From Bacillota bacterium (GTDB taxonomy: Bacteria > Bacillota > Bacilli > Paenibacillales > NBRC-103111): a stretch of DNA of 64,000 nucleotides. Below, piece after piece: positions 9,629 to 17,532 of the stretch (positions are counted from its first letter, which is position 1; each line of letters begins with the position of its first letter). Under the pieces are notes generated by a model. That model made no database searches, had not been told where the DNA came from, and was given only the letters and a program-made list of their open reading frames with translations. Both the position numbers and the translations under genes were made by a program. The stretch spans positions 186,001 to 250,000 of the forward strand of contig JAEWIS010000026.1 of the NCBI GenBank assembly GCA_023386955.1, written 5' to 3'.

Positions 9629-10066
9629 ATGCAGCATCATGAGGCCTTTAACCTGTGCCAGGAGCACATGAACAAGTACGTCCGCCTGCACATGCAGGAC
9701 GGGGCAGTGTATGACGGCATCATCGAAAAGGTGGACGAGGAGCATGTGTATATTGCGGCTCCGGTGATGGAGGAAGAGGAGGCTATGCGGGCGCCTTATC
9801 CAGGTATCGGCGGGGGAGTTGGCCCTGGAGGACCGGGCTTTGGTCCTGGCGGCCCCGGATTCGGCGGCCCCGGCCCTTGGGGTCCGGGTCCCAGACCGGG
9901 TCCTTGGGGTCCCGGCCCATGGGGACCTGGTCCATGGGGCCCTGGACCGTGGGTAGGCCCCGGCCCATGGTTTGGCCCCGGGTACTGGCCGTATCCCCGT
10001 TTCCGCCGTTATGGGCTGCCTCTGGCGGGTCTGGCCGCATTGTCCCTGTTTCCGTACTGGATCTAA
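9629..10066 (+). CDS. Sm-like domain protein with GPGPWGPGPW repeat tail
   Basis: A 145-residue protein of unknown function. The first ~55 residues (KYVRLHMQDGAVYDGIIEKVDEEHVYIAAP) look like the beta-strand pattern of an LSm/Sm-type barrel. Residues about 60-115 are a low-complexity Gly-Pro-Trp tract (GPGG, GPGPW, PGPWVGPG). The end (YGLPLAGLAALSLFPYW) is hydrophobic. The ATG at 9629 is used because CGGGAGG lies 8 bases upstream. Such Gly/Pro-rich tails occur in spore-surface and cell-envelope proteins, but nothing here proves that role. It is monocistronic, with its own terminator. Confidence 0.75.
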   Translation: MQHHEAFNLCQEHMNKYVRLHMQDGAVYDGIIEKVDEEHVYIAAPVMEEEEAMRAPYPGIGGGVGPGGPGFGPGGPGFGGPGPWGPGPRPGPWGPGPWGPGPWGPGPWVGPGPWFGPGYWPYPRFRRYGLPLAGLAALSLFPYWI

Positions 10067-10075
10067 ACGGCTGCG

Positions 10076-10103
10076 CCGGCTCCTTGAGGAGCCGGTTTTT
10101 TTT
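10076..10103 (+). terminator. Terminator after the GPGPW-repeat gene
   Basis: CCGGCTCC-TTGA-GGAGCCGG is a perfect 8-bp hairpin followed by eight Ts. Confidence 0.92.
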
Positions 10104-10152
10104 CTGTGAGTGGGGGCGGCCAGATGGAGGTGGTAAGGCGGAGGGGGGGCCA

Positions 10153-10336
10153 TAACGGAACTGTGAGTCCCTTAGAGGTCGATTTCCGATTATTCCCCGG
10201 AATAACGGAACTGTGAGACCGTTAGCCGCCGAAAAAGCCAGTTCCAGGCTGCCCGCCCCCTTGTAAGGACCTCTCAGTTCCGTAACAAAGTAAGAACATC
10301 TATTTTTGCCCGCTAAGAGCGTTAAAGTTCCGTTAC
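10153..10336. repeat. Palindromic 50-bp-spaced element, family B, copy 1
   Basis: Direct units TAACGGAACTGTGAG start at 10153 and 10203. Inverted units (core GTTCCGTAAC/GTTCCGTTAC) end at about 10286 and 10336. Both spacings are exactly 50 bp. It occupies the gap between the GPGPW gene terminator and the hit promoter. Confidence 0.85.
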
Positions 10337-10369
10337 CGCGGGTAAAGGAGATACAGACGCAAGCCCGAA

Positions 10370-10398
10370 TTGGACGGGCACCGTTTTTTTGGTATGAT
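10370..10398 (+). promoter_or_regulatory. Sigma-A promoter of the HIT gene
   Basis: TTGGAC (10370-10375), a 17-base spacer, then TATGAT (10393-10398). The start codon lies about 38 bases further, with CGGAGGT as ribosome site. Confidence 0.8.
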
Positions 10399-10435
10399 GA
10401 ATGTAATTCTTATCCATTAACGGAGGTAGCGCAAA

Positions 10436-10783
10436 ATGGAAGACTGTATTTTCTGCAAAATTGTGAAGGGGGATATCCCCTCCAAAAAGGCTTTCGAAAA
10501 CGAGCATGTGCTGGCTTTCCACGATATCAATCCGGGTGCGCCGGTCCATGTGCTGCTGATCCCCAAGAAGCATATTCCGACCATGAACGATGTTACGGCC
10601 GAGGATCTGCAGGTGATTGGGGAGATCCATGCCGCGGCCCAGCAGGTGGCTCAAGAAACCGGCATTGCCCAAAGCGGCTACCGCCTCTCCAACAACTGCA
10701 ACAAGGACGGCGGGCAGGAGGTATTCCACCTTCATTACCATCTCATGGGCGGCTCCAAATTGGGTCCGCTGTTTGCTAAGTAA
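10436..10783 (+). CDS. HIT family hydrolase
   Basis: A 115-residue histidine-triad protein (Hint/PKCI branch). CIFCKIVKGDIPS at the N-terminus and the triad HLHYHLMGG near residue 100 are the catalytic and nucleotide-binding signatures. These enzymes hydrolyse purine nucleoside phosphoramidates or related adenylated compounds. The length is normal and the start is set by CGGAGGT 9 bases upstream. It has its own promoter and stands just ahead of rpsU. Confidence 0.93.
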   Translation: MEDCIFCKIVKGDIPSKKAFENEHVLAFHDINPGAPVHVLLIPKKHIPTMNDVTAEDLQVIGEIHAAAQQVAQETGIAQSGYRLSNNCNKDGGQEVFHLHYHLMGGSKLGPLFAK

Positions 10784-10870
10784 TAGGGTCTTGCGGAAGG
10801 TTATGTGGGCTAAGGCTGACAGGCTGTGTAAGCGTTTGGCGCGAGGATTGCAGATAGATGTAATCACGGG

Positions 10871-10900
10871 TTGACACACCCTTTCCCTTTACCCTATAAT
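10871..10900 (+). promoter_or_regulatory. Sigma-A promoter of rpsU-yqeY
   Basis: Consensus TTGACA (10871-10876) and TATAAT (10895-10900) are separated by 18 bases, about 57 bases before the rpsU start. Confidence 0.85.
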
Positions 10901-10957
10901 GTAGTTTGATAACCGTCTGTTTTTTGGACACGGTCTGTTCGGAGGGAGGGAAATCTG

Positions 10958-11131
10958 GTGTCAGAAACTCGAGTACGTAAGAATGAAACAATCGATGCAG
11001 CACTTCGCCGCTTTAAGAAATCCATCGCGAAGGATGGCGTATTGGCGGAAGTTAAGAAGCGCAAGCACTATGAGAAGCCTAGCGTTAAGCGGAAGTTGAA
11101 ATCCGAGGCTGCTCGCAAGCGGAAGTTCTAG
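10958..11131 (+). CDS. rpsU: 30S ribosomal protein S21
   Basis: A 57-residue basic protein starting with [23 protein letters not shown], ending SEAARKRKF. It matches bS21 over its whole length. S21 sits near the anti-Shine-Dalgarno end of 16S rRNA and helps initiation. GGAGGGAGG lies about 8 bases before the GTG. yqeY follows after 15 bases, the usual rpsU-yqeY pair. Confidence 0.97.
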   Translation: MSETRVRKNETIDAALRRFKKSIAKDGVLAEVKKRKHYEKPSVKRKLKSEAARKRKF

Positions 11132-11146
11132 GAGGAGCCTAAACTC

Positions 11147-11590
11147 ATGACCTTAAACGACCGATTGAACGAAGATATGAAGCAGGCGATGAGGAGCCAG
11201 GATAAGTTCAGACTTTCCGTGATCCGGATGGTTCGTTCGTCGATCAAGAATATAGAAATCGATCAACGAAAGACTTTGGATGATCAGGATGTCCTTGACG
11301 TACTGAATCGTGAAATCAAGCAGCGTAGAGATTCCCTCCAGGAATTCGAAAAAGCAGGCCGGCAGGATTTGGTTGACCAGTTAAAGCAAGAGCTGGATAT
11401 CCTCTCCGCATACATGCCCAAGCAATTGAGTGAAGATGAAGTCAAAGTGATTGTACAACAGACCATCCAAGAAGTCGGTGCTTCCTCAAAAGCAGATATG
11501 GGTAAGGTTATGGGCGCATTAATGCCTAAAGTGAAAGGGCTGGCCGACGGCAAGCTCGTCAATCAGATCGTTTCGCAGCTACTGGCTTAA
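11147..11590 (+). CDS. yqeY: GatB/YqeY domain-containing protein
   Basis: A 147-residue helical protein of the YqeY family. The N-terminal half has the typical pattern MTLNDRLNEDMKQAMRSQDK and RLSVIRMVRSSIKN. The C-terminal part (SAYMPKQLSEDEV, ADMGKVMGALMPKVKG) is the segment shared with the tRNA-binding tail of GatB. Its molecular role is not settled. Co-transcribed with rpsU, with AGGAGGAG overlapping the rpsU stop as ribosome site. Confidence 0.94.
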   Translation: MTLNDRLNEDMKQAMRSQDKFRLSVIRMVRSSIKNIEIDQRKTLDDQDVLDVLNREIKQRRDSLQEFEKAGRQDLVDQLKQELDILSAYMPKQLSEDEVKVIVQQTIQEVGASSKADMGKVMGALMPKVKGLADGKLVNQIVSQLLA

Positions 11591-11614
11591 GAAGGCCGTT
11601 GCCTCTTTTCAATA

Positions 11615-11655
11615 AACACTCCGGATCTCGGGTAACCGAGCCGGGGTGTTTTTTG
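11615..11655 (+). terminator. Terminator after yqeY
   Basis: An AACACTCCGG..CTCGG arm pairs with CCGAG..CCGGGGTGTT around a GTAA loop and is followed by a T-run. Confidence 0.85.
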
Positions 11656-11678
11656 TTGTGCATCTGTTGCGAATTTTT

Positions 11679-11704
11679 TGAAACGCTTTCCATAATTTTG
11701 CGTA
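11679..11704 (+). promoter_or_regulatory. Sigma-W (ECF)-type promoter of the nfeD-floA operon
   Basis: TGAAAC (11679-11684), a 16-base spacer, then CGTA (11701-11704) matches the B. subtilis sigma-W consensus exactly in both boxes and spacing. It lies about 30 bases before the first gene. In B. subtilis the orthologous yqeZ-yqfA-yqfB operon is a sigma-W target, so this is a conserved envelope-stress input. Confidence 0.85.
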
Positions 11705-11737
11705 TTCATGGTAAGCTAAAGGAATAGAAAGGGGTTG

Positions 11738-13108
11738 GTGAACACGAACATCCGGTTGAAGGCATGGCTTATGGGGTTATTGGCGGTGCTGATGCTGATC
11801 CCGGCGGGGATAACGGCCGCAGGCAGCGTCAAGGCGGCTGGAGAGACCCAGAACGGCGCCAAGCTGGTGTATTACATACCCGCTGAACGAACCATCGAAA
11901 GCGGGCTTCAGCGTTTCCTGCAGCGCGCCTATAAGGATGCGGAGGAGCATCAGGCCAGCTACATCGTGCTTGATGTGAATACCCTGGGCGGCCGGGTGGA
12001 TGCAGCGCTGGAGATCGGCGAGCTGATTAAAAACAGCAAGGTGCCGACAGCCGCCTTCGTCCGCGGCAAAGCATTCTCGGCGGGAAGCTTCATCGCCTTA
12101 AACGCCAAACAAATTTACATGGAGCCGGGAAGCACCATCGGTGCCGCAGCGGTTGTGGATGGGACGGGGGAGGAGCTGGATACCAACGCCAAAACGGTGG
12201 CAGCCTGGTCCAGCGCCATGCGCTCCGCGGCCGAGCAGAACGGCCGCAACCCCGCTATCGCCGAAGGAATGGTCAACAAAAACCGGACCTTGGCGGTGCC
12301 TCAGCTGAACAAGGAGTTCCGTCAGGGGGAGCTGATTTCCCTGACCTCCGAGGAAGCTCTGAAGGTAGGGTACGCGGAAGGGATCGCCGGCAGCCAGGAA
12401 GAGGTGCTGAAGGCACTGGGACTGGAAGGCGCTCAAGTGGAGGTGTTTAATCCCTCCTTCTCGGAAAATTTGGCGCGTTTTCTTCTTAATCCTGTTGTGA
12501 CCACCGTCCTGTTTATCCTGGGGCTGGCGGGAATTGCCATTGAGCTGTTTGTACCGGGCTTTGGCATTCCTGGCTTTATCGGCGCAGCCAGCTTTGTATT
12601 GTACTTTTTCGGCCAATATGTGGCAGGCTTTGCGGGGGTGGAGGATGTGGTGCTGTTTATCATCGGGATCATCCTGCTGGTGATCGAGATATTCGTCCCA
12701 GGCTTCGGAATATGGGCCATCATTGGCATCATCTGTCTGATGAGCGGGGTGATTATGGCCGCGTATGATTCGTCTGCAGCAGCTCTTTCGCTGGGAATCG
12801 GCTTTATTCTGGCTATGGTGCTGGCGGGCTTTGTCATTTACGCCTTCCGCAAACGGGGGATCTGGAACAAGTTTATCCTGAAGGATGAGCTGAAGACGGA
12901 GCTCGGGTATGTATCCCAGCCCGTGAAGGAATATCTTCTTGGCAAAACAGGCAAGGCTATGACTTCGCTTCGCCCAGCAGGAACAGCTGTTTTTGACGGC
13001 GAACGGGTGGATGTGGTTACCGCCGGAGAATTCATCCAACAGGGCCAATTGGTGAAGGTGGTTCTGGTGGAAGGCGGGCGTATTGTGGTCAGCGGGAAGG
13101 AAGAGTAG
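11738..13108 (+). CDS. NfeD family membrane-bound serine protease
   Basis: A YqeZ/NfeD1b-type protein of 456 residues. It has an N-terminal signal sequence (hydrophobic AWLMGLLAVLMLIPAGITAAG), then a ClpP/SppA-like protease domain with the Ser region KAFSAGSFIAL near residue 110. A block of four or five membrane helices runs from about 250 to 370, and an OB-fold NfeD domain ends the protein. These proteins pair with stomatin/flotillin partners, and floA is the next gene. AGAAAGGGG directly precedes the start; GTG at 11738 or TTG at 11735 are both possible. The sigma-W-type promoter upstream indicates an envelope-stress role. Confidence 0.93.
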   Translation: MNTNIRLKAWLMGLLAVLMLIPAGITAAGSVKAAGETQNGAKLVYYIPAERTIESGLQRFLQRAYKDAEEHQASYIVLDVNTLGGRVDAALEIGELIKNSKVPTAAFVRGKAFSAGSFIALNAKQIYMEPGSTIGAAAVVDGTGEELDTNAKTVAAWSSAMRSAAEQNGRNPAIAEGMVNKNRTLAVPQLNKEFRQGELISLTSEEALKVGYAEGIAGSQEEVLKALGLEGAQVEVFNPSFSENLARFLLNPVVTTVLFILGLAGIAIELFVPGFGIPGFIGAASFVLYFFGQYVAGFAGVEDVVLFIIGIILLVIEIFVPGFGIWAIIGIICLMSGVIMAAYDSSAAALSLGIGFILAMVLAGFVIYAFRKRGIWNKFILKDELKTELGYVSQPVKEYLLGKTGKAMTSLRPAGTAVFDGERVDVVTAGEFIQQGQLVKVVLVEGGRIVVSGKEE

Positions 13109-13177
13109 AGTCCCCCGAATGAAAAAACGTCGTACAGAGCATTCTCAAAAAACATACAATTTAGGAGGCTTTACCTT

Positions 13178-14170
13178 ATGGGTCTGGATCCAATGGTAAT
13201 GAGTGTTGTGGTCATTGCACTGGCCATTATCGTGCTTTCCGTGTTTTTCAGCTTTTTCCCCTTTATGCTGTGGATTTCGGCGCTGGCGTCGGGAGTCCGG
13301 GTGGGGATTTTCACCCTGGTCGCCATGCGTCTGCGGCGGGTTACCCCCAGCCGGATCGTCAATCCCCAGATTAAAGCCAACAAGGCAGGTTTGGGACTGA
13401 ACATTAACCAGTTGGAAAGCCATTATCTGGCGGGCGGTAACGTGGATCGGGTAGTCAACGCCCTGATTGCGGCCCAGCGGGCCGATATTCCCCTTGGCTT
13501 CGAACGGGCGGCAGCCATCGACCTGGCAGGCCGGGACGTGCTCCAGGCAGTACAGATGAGCGTTAACCCCCGGGTTATTGAAACCCCGATTGTGGCTGCT
13601 GTCGCAAAGGATGGCATTGAAGTAAAAGTAAAGGCACGGGTAACGGTGCGCGCCAACATCGACCGTCTGGTGGGCGGCGCCGGCGAGGAAACCATTATCG
13701 CCCGTGTCGGCGAAGGGATTGTAACAACTGTCGGCTCCTCCAATTCCCATAAGGATGTTCTGGAAAATCCCGATATGATCTCGAGAACCGTATTGGGCAA
13801 GGGTCTGGATGCTGGAACGGCCTTTGAAATTCTGTCCATCGATATTGCGGACGTGGATATCGGCAAGAATATCGGTGCGCAGTTGCAAACGGAGCAGGCG
13901 GAAGCAGATAAGCAAATTGCCCAGGCTAAAGCAGAAGAACGCCGGGCTATGGCGGTGGCCCAGGAGCAGGAGATGCGGGCTAAGGTTGTGGAAATGCGGG
14001 CCCGGGTGGTGGAATCCGAGTCCCAGGTGCCCCTTGCCATGGCGGATGCCCTAAAAAGCGGTAAACTGGGTGTTATGGATTACATGAACCTGAAGAACCT
14101 GGATGCAGATACCCAGATGAGGAGTTCCATTGGCAAGGTCAATGATTCCTCCAAGCCGGAGAAGGAGTAA
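13178..14170 (+). CDS. floA: Flotillin-like protein FloA
   Basis: A 330-residue membrane-microdomain scaffold, B. subtilis YqfA type. An N-terminal hydrophobic hairpin ([26 protein letters not shown]) anchors it. An SPFH-like region follows ([27 protein letters not shown]), then an Ala/Glu-rich coiled coil ([26 protein letters not shown]) that mediates oligomerisation. TTAGGAGG sits 10 bases before the ATG. It lies directly downstream of nfeD, the conserved functional pair. Confidence 0.96.
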   Translation: MGLDPMVMSVVVIALAIIVLSVFFSFFPFMLWISALASGVRVGIFTLVAMRLRRVTPSRIVNPQIKANKAGLGLNINQLESHYLAGGNVDRVVNALIAAQRADIPLGFERAAAIDLAGRDVLQAVQMSVNPRVIETPIVAAVAKDGIEVKVKARVTVRANIDRLVGGAGEETIIARVGEGIVTTVGSSNSHKDVLENPDMISRTVLGKGLDAGTAFEILSIDIADVDIGKNIGAQLQTEQAEADKQIAQAKAEERRAMAVAQEQEMRAKVVEMRARVVESESQVPLAMADALKSGKLGVMDYMNLKNLDADTQMRSSIGKVNDSSKPEKE

Positions 14171-14197
14171 GATGAGGCTGGGAAGTGAGGTGGGGAC

Positions 14198-14788
14198 ATG
14201 GACTTTTTGTCAACTCTTGCAGGCAATCTGCCGTTTCTAATTGTCGTGCTGGCAGGGCTTTTCTCCTTGTTCAAAAAGTTCAGCACTCCGGCTGGTCCCC
14301 AGCAGAAGAAACCTGGGCAGCCTAGACCGTTAAACCGGATGCCGACCTTCGGCGGCGGGCCGGGCGAGATGAAGAAGACTGTCCGCAAAGCGGCGCCTAA
14401 TCCGTGGGAAGCGGATCATGAGCTGAAAAGGCGGCAGGAGGAGTTGGAACGCGAGCAGGTGGAATGGCGCCGGGAGGAACGCGCCGAGGCTGAGCGTAAA
14501 GCCCAGCGGGAGGAAGAAGAATCCTCCCGGAGAGCCTTCGCGGCTTCGGGTGCTGGACAGCAAAAACCTGCTTCCAAACGGAGCAGCCCCTTCCAGTCAA
14601 CAGGAGCAGGCAGCACGGCAGGCACCCGTCTGATTCCCCAATCCGATTCCCGCAAGATCGGCGTCAGGGAAACAACAATTGCCAAAACAGCGGATGGATG
14701 GACGCCGGAGGGTGAGGATCTTGCCAAAGCAGTGGTGTGGTCGGAAATTCTGGGTGCGCCCAGATCGAAACGGCCTTACGGCAGATAA
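14198..14788 (+). CDS. Membrane-anchored charged protein, third gene of the nfeD-floA operon
   Basis: A 196-residue protein I do not recognise. One N-terminal membrane helix (LPFLIVVLAGLFSLFKKF) is followed by a long cytoplasmic tail. Residues about 70-110 are an Arg/Glu-rich coiled coil (HELKRRQEELEREQVEWRREERAEAERK), and the end is Ser/Thr-rich. It starts 27 bases after floA with GAAGTGAGGTGGGG as ribosome site. B. subtilis has a much smaller, different gene (yqfB) in this slot. Position suggests a partner of FloA/NfeD; this is inference only. Confidence 0.75.
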   Translation: MDFLSTLAGNLPFLIVVLAGLFSLFKKFSTPAGPQQKKPGQPRPLNRMPTFGGGPGEMKKTVRKAAPNPWEADHELKRRQEELEREQVEWRREERAEAERKAQREEEESSRRAFAASGAGQQKPASKRSSPFQSTGAGSTAGTRLIPQSDSRKIGVRETTIAKTADGWTPEGEDLAKAVVWSEILGAPRSKRPYGR

Positions 14789-14837
14789 CGGGATGATTCC
14801 ATAAGAGACATGATGGCAAGACAAGGAACTGTAAAAT

Positions 14838-14882
14838 AAAAAACCGGGCAGCTGCCGCCGCAAGGCGCAGGCCCGGTTTTTT
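14838..14882. terminator. Bidirectional terminator between the nfeD operon and the EamA gene
   Basis: AAAAAACCGGGC and GCCCGGTTTTTT flank a partly paired GC-rich loop. The A-run and T-run serve both converging genes. Confidence 0.88.
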
Positions 14883-14912
14883 GTTTTGCACCAGAGAAGA
14901 AGCGCTAAAGGT

Positions 14913-15878
14913 TTAGGCGGCTTTGGTTTGCACCTTGGCCGGCAGCTCCAACTGGTTCCGCTGATTGGATATGATGAACAGCGTCACCCAAATCAGGATG
15001 AAGCCCAGCAGCTGGGCGGGCGTAATTACCTGGCTGTAGACCACCCAGTTGATCAATACGCCAGTCATGGGGAAACTGAGCTCGGCCAGAGTGGCATAGG
15101 AGGCCTTGGTGGTCTCCAGACCCTTGTAATACAGCAGCATGCTGAGTAATCCGGGCAGCAGGGCCTGCAGGAGCAGATTCAGCGCTACCAGTCCCCAGCC
15201 GCCGTAGCCGTTGTTCAGTTGCCAAGGCTGCGCTTCAACCTGGGCAATAACAAACAGGAGGGGCAGTGCCATAACGAAGCGCAGGGAGGTGACCGTTTCA
15301 TATTGCAGTGTCCCCAGCAGATACCGGCCCATTACGGTGGAGCCTCCCCATAAAGCGGCGGCGCCCAAGGCCATCAGGCTGCTCCAGCCGATGAAGGTAC
15401 CGGTGTGCCCAAGGGGCAGCGTCCAGCCAAAGGTAAGCAGATAGGTGCCCACCAGTGCCACCAAGAGCAGGAATCCGAAGTTCCGCGGAAGGCGTTCCTT
15501 CAGAACTACCGCAGCCAAGCCGATGGCGAACAGCGGCTGCAGCTTCTGCAGCAGCAGTACCATGTTCAGATCGCCGGAGACCAGAGCCTTGGTGAACAGA
15601 ATCGTGGCTACAGCCGAACCGCCCCAGGAAACCACCAGCAGGGCCCCTATATGCCGGAGCCGGAGGGCCCGGAGCTCCGAACGGCGCTTCCACAGCACCG
15701 GTGCGGCCGCCAGGAACAATACGGCATGCTCCAGCAGCACAATCTGGGAGGAGGTCATAGACTTCAGCAGAATGATCCGGAACAGCGGATCCACGCCCCA
15801 CAGCGCCGCTCCCAGCAATACCAGCCAGAAGCCGCCGCGGAAGGATTTGCCTGACAGAGAAGCAAAAACAGTGCTCAT
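14913..15878 (-). CDS. EamA (DMT) family transporter, probable riboflavin/flavin transporter
   Basis: A 321-residue drug/metabolite-transporter-superfamily permease with about ten helices in two EamA repeats (first ALWGVDPLFRIILLKSM.., second WSSLMALGAAALWGGSTV..). An ATG at 15878 with AAGGAGC upstream sets the start; longer upstream frames run through the riboswitch and are spurious. An FMN riboswitch and intrinsic terminator precede it. This implies expression when FMN is low, as seen for flavin importers; RFN-controlled EamA-type carriers (RibN, ImpX) are known elsewhere. The flavin role is inferred from the riboswitch, not from transporter motifs. Confidence 0.88.
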   Translation of the reverse strand: MSTVFASLSGKSFRGGFWLVLLGAALWGVDPLFRIILLKSMTSSQIVLLEHAVLFLAAAPVLWKRRSELRALRLRHIGALLVVSWGGSAVATILFTKALVSGDLNMVLLLQKLQPLFAIGLAAVVLKERLPRNFGFLLLVALVGTYLLTFGWTLPLGHTGTFIGWSSLMALGAAALWGGSTVMGRYLLGTLQYETVTSLRFVMALPLLFVIAQVEAQPWQLNNGYGGWGLVALNLLLQALLPGLLSMLLYYKGLETTKASYATLAELSFPMTGVLINWVVYSQVITPAQLLGFILIWVTLFIISNQRNQLELPAKVQTKAA

Positions 15879-15933
15879 TGTAAGCTCCTTTTCCAAAATC
15901 CTTAGAAGGTGTTTCATACTCCGAAACAAGATC

Positions 15934-15973
15934 AAAAAACCCCCGTTTGCCTGAGACAGGCCAAAAGGGGGTG
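15934..15973 (-). terminator. Expression-platform terminator of the FMN riboswitch
   Basis: On the minus strand ACCCCC(TTTTG)GCCTG..CAGGC(AAAC)GGGGGT is followed by a T-run, about 56 bases before the EamA start. FMN binding upstream would favour this hairpin. Confidence 0.85.
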
Positions 15974-16048
15974 GGCTGAACCGCGCATACGTCAAGAGTC
16001 CATCCCTTAATAAGGGCCGGCTCAAGCTTCGCCAAGCGTGTTTCTCTT

Positions 16049-16197
16049 TGATCCTCTTCCATCCGGACTTTACCGTCGGCTCTGGAATTGCACCAGATCA
16101 GTCCCGTGGTCCGTCTGCCGAACCGCCGGGAGTCGCGGGCTTGGGCTTTGAAGGAGCCTTTACCGCCGGTCAGGAATTTCACCTCACCCCGAAGATC
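16049..16197 (-). ncRNA. FMN riboswitch (RFN element)
   Basis: Read on the minus strand, the conserved RFN blocks are present in order. GATCTTCGGGG begins P1, followed by AGGTGAAATTCCTGACCGG, AGCCCGCGA, CTGATCTGGTGCAATTCCAG, GCCGACGGTAAAGTCCGGAT and then GGAAGAGGATC closing P1. One of the conserved GTGAAATTCC boxes reads GTGCAATTCC. It controls the EamA transporter 3' of it. Confidence 0.95.
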
Positions 16198-16379
16198 TTG
16201 TATGTTGTTATTTTTTTCACAGCACAAGCATACGCCGAAGTACCTTGTTCTGTCCAGTGGTTTTTGCGGTTTTGGCGCACACTGCCAAGGGCTTTTTAGT
16301 GGCACCGCTTTCATTTAATTTGTAGACAAGCCTAGATTATAAAAGTTATTCAAATATTGCGCATAGGCAAGTTTTTTAG

Positions 16380-16408
16380 TTGCGGAAAACAAAAGTGTGG
16401 CATATAAT
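16380..16408 (+). promoter_or_regulatory. Sigma-A promoter of the feo operon
   Basis: TTGCGG (16380-16385), 17 bases, TATAAT (16403-16408), giving a leader of about 125 bases before feoA. I see no convincing Fur box next to it. Confidence 0.6.
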
Positions 16409-16540
16409 CGGGGTAGATCATATACTGCTGGTAGCCTTTTTTAGGCCGTGTATGCAAATACCAATTTCAAGTCCGGTTTTTTTTATCATAAATGTTGCAC
16501 GAGGCAAACTCTTTGTCCCAGCGGAAAGTGAGGAATTGGC

Positions 16541-16792
16541 ATGACAACAACAAACATACCACTGTCAGAGGCAAAAACGGGCAGCATCCTGCTTTTGACG
16601 CGGATAGAGGTTCAGGGCGTAATGCGCAGAAGACTTCTCGATTTGGGATTCGTCCCCGAAAATGAGGTGGAGGTGCTGCAGAGAAGCCCATTGGGCGATC
16701 CTATCGCCTTCCGTGTCAACAACACCACAATCGCCCTCCGGAAAGAAGAAAGCTCGCTGATTTACGGAACCATTATGGGAGGTGGGGAATAA
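16541..16792 (+). CDS. feoA: Ferrous iron transport protein A
   Basis: An 83-residue SH3-like FeoA domain: LSEAKTGSILLLTRIEVQGVMRRRLLDLGF, then VEVLQRSPLGDPIAFRVNNTTIALRKEES, the standard family pattern. FeoA is a small cytosolic partner of FeoB. The stop overlaps the next start by one base (TAATG), and the feoB parts follow, so this is a tight operon. GTGAGGA lies 8 bases before the ATG. Confidence 0.95.
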   Translation: MTTTNIPLSEAKTGSILLLTRIEVQGVMRRRLLDLGFVPENEVEVLQRSPLGDPIAFRVNNTTIALRKEESSLIYGTIMGGGE

Positions 16793-17532
16793 TGGCGGTT
16801 TACACTGTGGCATTGGCCGGCAATCCCAATACAGGCAAAAGCACCTTATTCAACCTGCTTACGGGCCTCCGGCAGCATACTGGCAACTGGGCGGGCAAAA
16901 CCGTTGATCTGGCTCAAGGGGATTTTACCCACAATGGGCATGAATTCCGCATGATTGATCTGCCCGGCACTTATTCGTTGTTCTCCAACTCCAAGGACGA
17001 GGAGGTCACCAGGGACTTCATTGTATTCGAGGAACCCGATGTGACCATTGTGGTACTGGACGCCACTTCGCTGGAACGGAACATGAATCTGGCGCTGCAG
17101 GTGCTGGAAATGACCAACCGGGTGGTGGTCTGTATCAATCTCATCGACGAAGCCAAGCGTCTCGGCATCCATGTGGATACGGCGCTGCTCAGCCGCAAGC
17201 TGGGCGTCCCGGTAGCGGCCATTTCCGCCCGCAACAAAATCGGCATATCCGGACTTCTGTCCATGGTGGCGTCGGTGGCCACAGGTGAGATTGTCCCGGA
17301 GCCGGTCCGAGTAAGGTATCAGGAGGAGCTGGAGCGCAAGCTGGCGGTGCTGGAGCCTGTTGTACGGGATACCCTGGGGCTGCGGTTTTCCTCCAGATGG
17401 CTGGCCCTGCGGCTGCTGGATGAGGACACAGGACTTCTCGAAACACTTCGGCAAAAAATGAAAGGCGGAGAGTTTGTCCCGCGCAAAGGAGATGTCAACC
17501 ATGGCCGATCCGCATGCCATAACCTCGCCTGA
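16792..17532 (+). CDS. feoB: FeoB, GTPase-domain polypeptide
   Basis: A 246-residue protein holding only the FeoB G domain and helical GDI-like region. G1 GNPNTGKST is at residue 8, G3 DLPGTYS near 58, G4 NLIDE near 117 and G5 SARNK near 144. There are no membrane helices. In most bacteria this is fused to the permease; here a stop occurs after the helical domain and the permease is a separate, overlapping gene in another frame. The overlap of 32 bases and the strong ribosome site of the second gene argue for a true split rather than a sequencing slip. Confidence 0.9.
   Translation: MAVYTVALAGNPNTGKSTLFNLLTGLRQHTGNWAGKTVDLAQGDFTHNGHEFRMIDLPGTYSLFSNSKDEEVTRDFIVFEEPDVTIVVLDATSLERNMNLALQVLEMTNRVVVCINLIDEAKRLGIHVDTALLSRKLGVPVAAISARNKIGISGLLSMVASVATGEIVPEPVRVRYQEELERKLAVLEPVVRDTLGLRFSSRWLALRLLDEDTGLLETLRQKMKGGEFVPRKGDVNHGRSACHNLA

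Noticed and set aside
15879..16314. N-terminal extensions of the EamA protein and an overlapping 338-residue frame
   Set aside because: They read through the FMN riboswitch and its terminator; the ribosome site and family N-terminus place the start at 15878.
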